Of a stretch of 32,500 bases of DNA, positions 18,128-32,500 are shown in pieces. The notes beneath the pieces are model-generated. The model searched no databases. It saw only the letters and a program-made list of their open reading frames with translations, and was not told where the DNA came from. The stretch lies in assembly GCF_964340395.1 (NCBI RefSeq), contig NC_135550.1:16241984-16274483 (forward strand). Reading direction: 5' to 3'. Numbering within the stretch: the first letter of the stretch is position 1; each line of letters begins with the position of its first letter. A program made the translations under genes and the position numbers. Source of the DNA: Glandiceps talaboti. Taxonomy: Eukaryota > Hemichordata > Enteropneusta > Spengelidae.

Positions 18128-18565
18128 ATGTTGTTGTCCCATAAATTTGAAATTGAGTCAGGCAGATGGGCCATGCCGAGAAAGGCACTGGAACAAAGGC
18201 AATGCACTAGATGTCATTACATTGAGGGTGAATTCCATTTGGTTTTAGTATGTCCTAAATACGAAGCAGTTAGACATGAGCACATTCAACAGTATTACTG
18301 GAGGCAACCAACCTTTCATTTAATTTCCTGTGACAACGAGTCTGTTATTAGACAACTTGTCCTCATAAAACATTTAAAATTAGGAATGAAGAGCTATAAC
18401 TTATTGATGTGTCATTGATCTGATATTGTTATCGTCTCCATGTATTTGTCCATTTAGTTACATTACATTTGTGTATGTATGTATGTATGTATGTATGTAT
18501 GTATGTATGTATTGTTTTTTGCAATGTATGCTCATCGGTCAGTAGACCAATTGCAATAAATCATG
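18128..18565 (+). mobile_element. 3' end of a non-LTR retrotransposon (LINE remnant)
   Basis: The frame from 18128 to the stop at 18416-18418 encodes HKFEIESGRWAMPRKALEQR, then a CX2CX7HX4C finger (C-TR-C-HYIEGEF-H-LVLV-C), PKYEAVRHEHIQQYYW and a basic end. This is the zinc-finger-like C terminus found after reverse transcriptase in many invertebrate LINEs, where relatives read GRW....R.C..C...ED-EFHFLL-CP-Y...R. A (TGTA)n stretch and an AATAAA-containing tail (about 18557) follow. The frame is closed a few codons upstream and no polymerase motifs are seen, so the copy is 5'-truncated. The exact tail end is uncertain. Confidence 0.65.
18472..18512. repeat. (TGTA)n in the LINE 3' tail
   Basis: About ten tetranucleotide units directly after the LINE reading frame and before its AATAAA-containing tail. 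Confidence 0.95.
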
Positions 18566-18835
18566 ATATCATATAATGAATAAATGATAGCCATATTTCT
18601 CACATAGATGACACTTGCTGTGACTCTCCAGAGTGTGAACATGAAGTATTCATGCCAGACGCTTTTTAAATTTCTTCGAGTAAGTGATACCTTAGTGCAA
18701 CGGTGCTTTTCAAGAGTGAAGGATATATGATCGTACGATGTTATAATTTTGTTTGAATTCACGATCTCGATCATTTTATTCGATCACGATTTCTAGTCGA
18801 CAAATATTATTCATAAACATTGAGAAAGTTAAATA

Positions 18836-18836
<1 letters not shown>

Positions 18837-18886
<50 letters not shown>
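18837..18886. repeat. (TCTG)n microsatellite
   Basis: About 12 perfect units; produces a spurious Cys-Leu-Ser-Val open frame. Confidence 0.97.
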
Positions 18887-19112
18887 GAAATGTGGCAACT
18901 ACAACTTGAATTTATGCACATCATTCCACAGAATGGCCTGAACGGTGTATAACGACAACGTGGTACTGTCTTTCATTTAAATAAATACAGGGAACCTTTC
19001 CTAAATCATTCAACATTGTGCACTGCTTGCCAGCCACGGTGACTGCAAATAGACCTAAATGTCATTTTCATAGCTCATACTATTGCACTGTGTACGTGGT
19101 GGTGTTTATTTA

Positions 19113-19113
<1 letters not shown>

Positions 19114-19143
<30 letters not shown>

Positions 19144-19156
19144 TGTATGTATGTAT
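19114..19156. repeat. (ATGT)n microsatellite
   Basis: About ten perfect units; minus-strand reading gives a spurious Tyr-Ile-His-Thr frame. Confidence 0.97.
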
Positions 19157-19733
19157 ACATGAGAATGGGGTTGAAGAATAAATAATATTTTGAAAACTGC
19201 TTGCGTTGGTTCAGGCTTTTTCTCAAGTCCTAAATCTAAATCTAAATGTGGTATTTGTATTTTAAGAAGGACATTTATTATGGGTTTGAAGTTTTCAGAA
19301 ATAGAGACAAGATACAATATTTGAGAAGGTACGAAGATATATGCCTTAGAGCAGACAGCTACTTTGAGATTACAGTGTGCCTCCAGCTCCAAGCGCATTG
19401 TATTAAATGTGACAGGACACGACGTCTGTACCTAAAACGATGAAAGTACTGAGGGTCGTGTTTTATCTTCTCCCCTGATATATTTTGAACAGTTTGAACA
19501 GTTTGAATTAGCCAATACTAACGTCGTTTTCCTATGGTAGAGAATGAAGTGCGAAGCCAGTTTTATCCTAGCTGTATTTCATTAGGAACCCAGAAAATTA
19601 TATTTCACCAACTGTACATCGTTCGACTTTTCTAGAAATATAGTCAATACAAATTAGCAAAAGTGTATATGGCTTAGAAGGTGCCTGCCGTAAACTAGGG
19701 CGAGGCCTTCGGGAAAAGAAACATTTTTTTTTT

Positions 19734-19757
19734 GGGGGGGGGGGGGAGGGGGAGGGT
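19734..19757 (+). repeat. Poly-G tract
   Basis: A run of about 13 G followed by AGGGGGAGGG, directly after a poly-T run. Possible quadruplex; also a likely sequencing-error hotspot. Confidence 0.85.
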
Positions 19758-21988
19758 GTAAGCACTCCTTCAAAAATTGCTCAAGCAAAGTTTGGTCTAT
19801 TGTTTCGAAGAGTATTTAGCTCTTAACTTTCATTCAGAGAATGCCTCCATCCGATGTACACTAAACCTCTTGTAAGCCAGATGTGCAAATTTTATAACTC
19901 CACTGTAGAGAGGAGAGGTAGGTAATACAAGTTCGCGCTTGTTCCCCTATACTTCTTGGCGTACACTTTCATTAAAATATAACCGAACCGAACGTTTGTG
20001 GACAGTTGAAATTTTCAAAACTGCAAAAAGCCAAATATCTCCTCGGTCTAAGCTTTCAATTACCGTTCCCAATTACACTGTCTTGAGTTGATATCTATTG
20101 GGAATGAACTACACTAGCAGAGGTGTGATTTTTCCAAAGAGGTCTGGAGGGTCGGAAACTGTTTTTTTTCCTTTTTAATGTGTATCAACTAAGAAACCGA
20201 CTTTCCTGTCCGATGATATGAAAAATGTACTCGGAGATGAAAGCAGTCATTTGTATTGGATAATCGTTCTCATGTTGAAGGTCATCGGTGCACTTACCTA
20301 TATCTTATTTATAAAGACCTTGCCCATCGCCTTTGTGATTAAATCCTGTGTGATTATACTCTTAATGCTCTATAGCATTGGAGAACTAGTCAATTCACAA
20401 ATGCGTATTGATTATTCAGCGCAACGGTAGCTATATGTCGGTTTATCATATCATATCTTAATACAGCTTAAATGACGTTGGTTTGGTGGTTTTCCTCATA
20501 TAACATGACATTTTGTACACACACTCAGACAACGTCTAATGCACAAGAAACAAATACATAGTGCGATGCACAGTGGGGATCGATGTAGAAATAGCCAAAT
20601 TGATATGTTGATTATCAGTTAGAAAATAAACAACTGAAGTCCATGTATAATGTTTTGATTAGAAGCCTGGCTTTACTGAACTGTGAAATAATAGCTGCAA
20701 TGTTTACCACTGTTCAATGTTATTAGGTAAAAGATCCTGCTGCGTCTATTATTGAATATCATTTTAGCTGTAATTGCAGCTTAGAAAGGCTAAGCGCCTA
20801 TGAACTGAACTAGAGTCATATGCTAGAAAAATGTACAGTCAAGTCTACTGTTCAAAAATGATATGAGCATGTACGGTACATATCTGAAACAAGATAAATA
20901 TATAAAATTACTACTACAGTTAGTAGCAACCATCATACAGTCCATAGTTCATAAATATGGCTTACAGAAAAAAGAGGTAATCATCACAGGGCTGTACAGT
21001 TTACAGGTGCCAGGAAATGTCGCAAGTCAAACATTGTCCAAGCTCATGTTTGCTCCATATTTATTGTCTGCCTAAAGACTGTCTTTAACTGTTTTTGAAT
21101 GAATTAATTAGTGTTCGCTGTAACAATTGATGTTGGCAGTTTGATGATGACGTGGTTTGAGTGGATTTCTTACACAATCCTTTTCGTAGTTTTAATGGAT
21201 GTTCCTTTATAGTGTTCCCTAGTAACACTTTGGGAGACACATCGGAAAAGATAATGTTTCACAGATTCCATACTTTTATTATATCACACATCGGTTTGAT
21301 ACAAGACAGGGTTTCCGGACTCCGACAACGTGACCTGTTAAAAGAGCATTTTTATTTAGTTGTATCCTCTGTATGTTGCGCATGTTATATCTCCGAGTTT
21401 TAGTAAGCAACATCAATTAAGATTCTAGTCCGATATAATGAAAGAAAGCGAATACAAAGTCTTGCTCATAATTTCTTATTAATCTCATTTCCATACATCT
21501 CTCTGAAGGTCATTGTCATAGCCAGAGCCATATGCTTTTTGTTACACGGCCAAAAAGGAAGTAATACACTAATGAACGCTCATGTATTGTCAATTAATTG
21601 TACCTCAAGAAAAAGATATGGATATTACGTATTTATCTGTACTCGTTTTAAGCGGAATCGTTAGAATTTAAGCAACCTTGTAAAAATCTATTTTCATAGC
21701 ATAGAAGAATGCTATTGATACTGAGAACATGCAAATGGATGAAACAGATAGGTAGAGGTTTGGCAATTCATAGCTAGTGACGATTTAATACATATGCCCT
21801 ACAATGCCCTGATTTCAGGTATTTACGTCTGTATATGTCAAATGACGTCGGACACATTTGCATGTTTCAAGTGATGCGATATCCAACGGTCATGCGCAAA
21901 TCATATTGCTACCTGTGAAACAACCACATAAGAAACTGTCATAGGGTAACTTTCCCCCAATTTCTAAATGTGATGCTGGTTGAGAAAC

Positions 21989-31437
<9,449 letters not shown>

Positions 31438-32500
31438 GTAAATCAATAATCAGTATTGTTTACTCAAAAACATATCAGATGGAAATTTTGGAGATAGAGT
31501 TTGAAATACTTTAGATCGATTTTATAGTTTACTCCTTACTTCTACTGCCTGTAACAACATTTCGAAAGAGCTGGATAAAATGATGGGACAATTCGTTAAC
31601 TTTTTAAAATATCAGTTGAGTGACAGAGTATGCCCTAACTGTACTTAAAACATGAAAATAAACTAGCTCAGACACATTTACCAATATCTTACACTTTGAA
31701 ATTAAGTATGTCCCCATAAGGCCGATATCAAACATACGTTGGAGCCAGAAGAGAATCAGCTTTATGAAAAATTGGCTCGTGTTTGGCTGGCGTTCTTTAA
31801 AGGGGCGTGCCACGCCTTCGAGGGTGAGCTAAGCTAAGCACAGTTTCAGTCTTCAGTTTTCCATAGCGTTTGTATTAATGAGCTTTCCAACAATGCATGC
31901 TGACGGGTTTGCAAGTTCCATATTAGCAAATAATGACGTAAGGGTGTCGATGTTTTGGAATATTTGACCACTGAAATATTTGTACTCATTAAATGTATAC
32001 TCTAGTAATGTTGTTTGTAATCACAAACTCAATAAGCTTTGTTTCCAAGACCCTTACTGTTTGACTGAATATTAAATGAATAAAGTAAATGAATAATTTA
32101 TGAGATTTAACTGCAAAAAGTGTCACAAACACCAGAAATCTTAATTGCTGTTGTAGCAATCCTGCATGACATTCCGTGTGACAAAATCTGAACTCCATAA
32201 CAAAGTTTAATTCAAAGTCAATGCAATGTCATAGTACAAACACTCTAGACGCTAGAGTGATTTCACCAAACATGTTTTTATTAGCGGCAAGCTAGACTCC
32301 AACTTGTGAATAAGTTTTTGTAAGAAAGATATAGAAATAGAGTCCATCCGCATCCTCCATATTTATGCAATTCCTTTAATCTCCCCAATTAAAGACAACT
32401 TGACTACCCTGGAGATATCATTCATCTTTCCATATTATATTTCCCAACGGTAGTCATTAGTATATGCTTTTAACATTCATAAAGCTCGTCTCAGTTGTGG
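31438..32500 (+). other. Start of second intron of gene B
   Basis: No further flytrap exon was found before the window ends. No repeats or RNA genes recognised. Confidence 0.6.

Noticed and set aside
20218-20430. 70-codon hydrophobic frame that looks like a membrane protein
   Set aside because: AT-rich DNA often gives Ile/Leu/Phe-rich chance frames. No motif, no splice signals, and no likeness to the receptor helices.

Overview
This is a piece of an animal nuclear genome, not a bacterial or phage one. Coding sequence is a small minority: short exons with GT-AG borders and consistent phases sit in long, AT-rich, transposon- and microsatellite-laden non-coding DNA. The tetranucleotide arrays (TATG, TCTG/CAGA), MITE-like hairpin elements, a LINE 3' end and a family of GABA-B-type receptors suggest an invertebrate metazoan, probably marine (hemichordate, cephalochordate, mollusc or cnidarian are all compatible). 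I cannot name the species from sequence alone.

Layout. (1) 1154-10417, + strand: eleven exons giving the last 489 codons of a class C G-protein-coupled receptor of the GABA-B family. They cover the second lobe of the ligand-binding Venus flytrap, seven membrane segments, a short cytoplasmic tail with a mini coiled coil, and the stop codon. The 5' exons lie to the left of the window. Every junction phase agrees and the total, 1470 nt, is divisible by three, so this looks like an intact gene rather than a pseudogene. Loop and membrane motifs are closer to the GABBR2 type than to GABBR1. (2) 10418-21988: about 11.6 kb between genes, holding a 3' LINE remnant, two copies of a TTAA-flanked MITE, and microsatellites, with no convincing gene. 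(3) 21989-22043 and 31259-31437, + strand: the first two coding exons of a second, tandem GABA-B-like receptor, namely a signal-peptide exon and the first flytrap exon. They are joined across a 9.2-kb intron by matching phases. The rest of this gene lies to the right of the window.

The most striking structure that is not a gene is in the first intron of the second receptor. A very large inverted repeat has its left arm at about 23107-25440, its right arm at about 27391-29003, and a spacer of about 1.95 kb. Its arms are still closely similar, and the primary transcript of the receptor gene could fold into a hairpin well over 1 kb long. Both arms keep a small ATG-initiated reading frame, which suggests a mobile element or an inverted duplication of one.

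As a locus, the window shows a head-to-tail tandem pair of GABA-B receptor genes. This is consistent with a lineage-specific expansion of metabotropic GABA-B-like receptors, whose introns have been invaded by hairpin-type elements and simple repeats.
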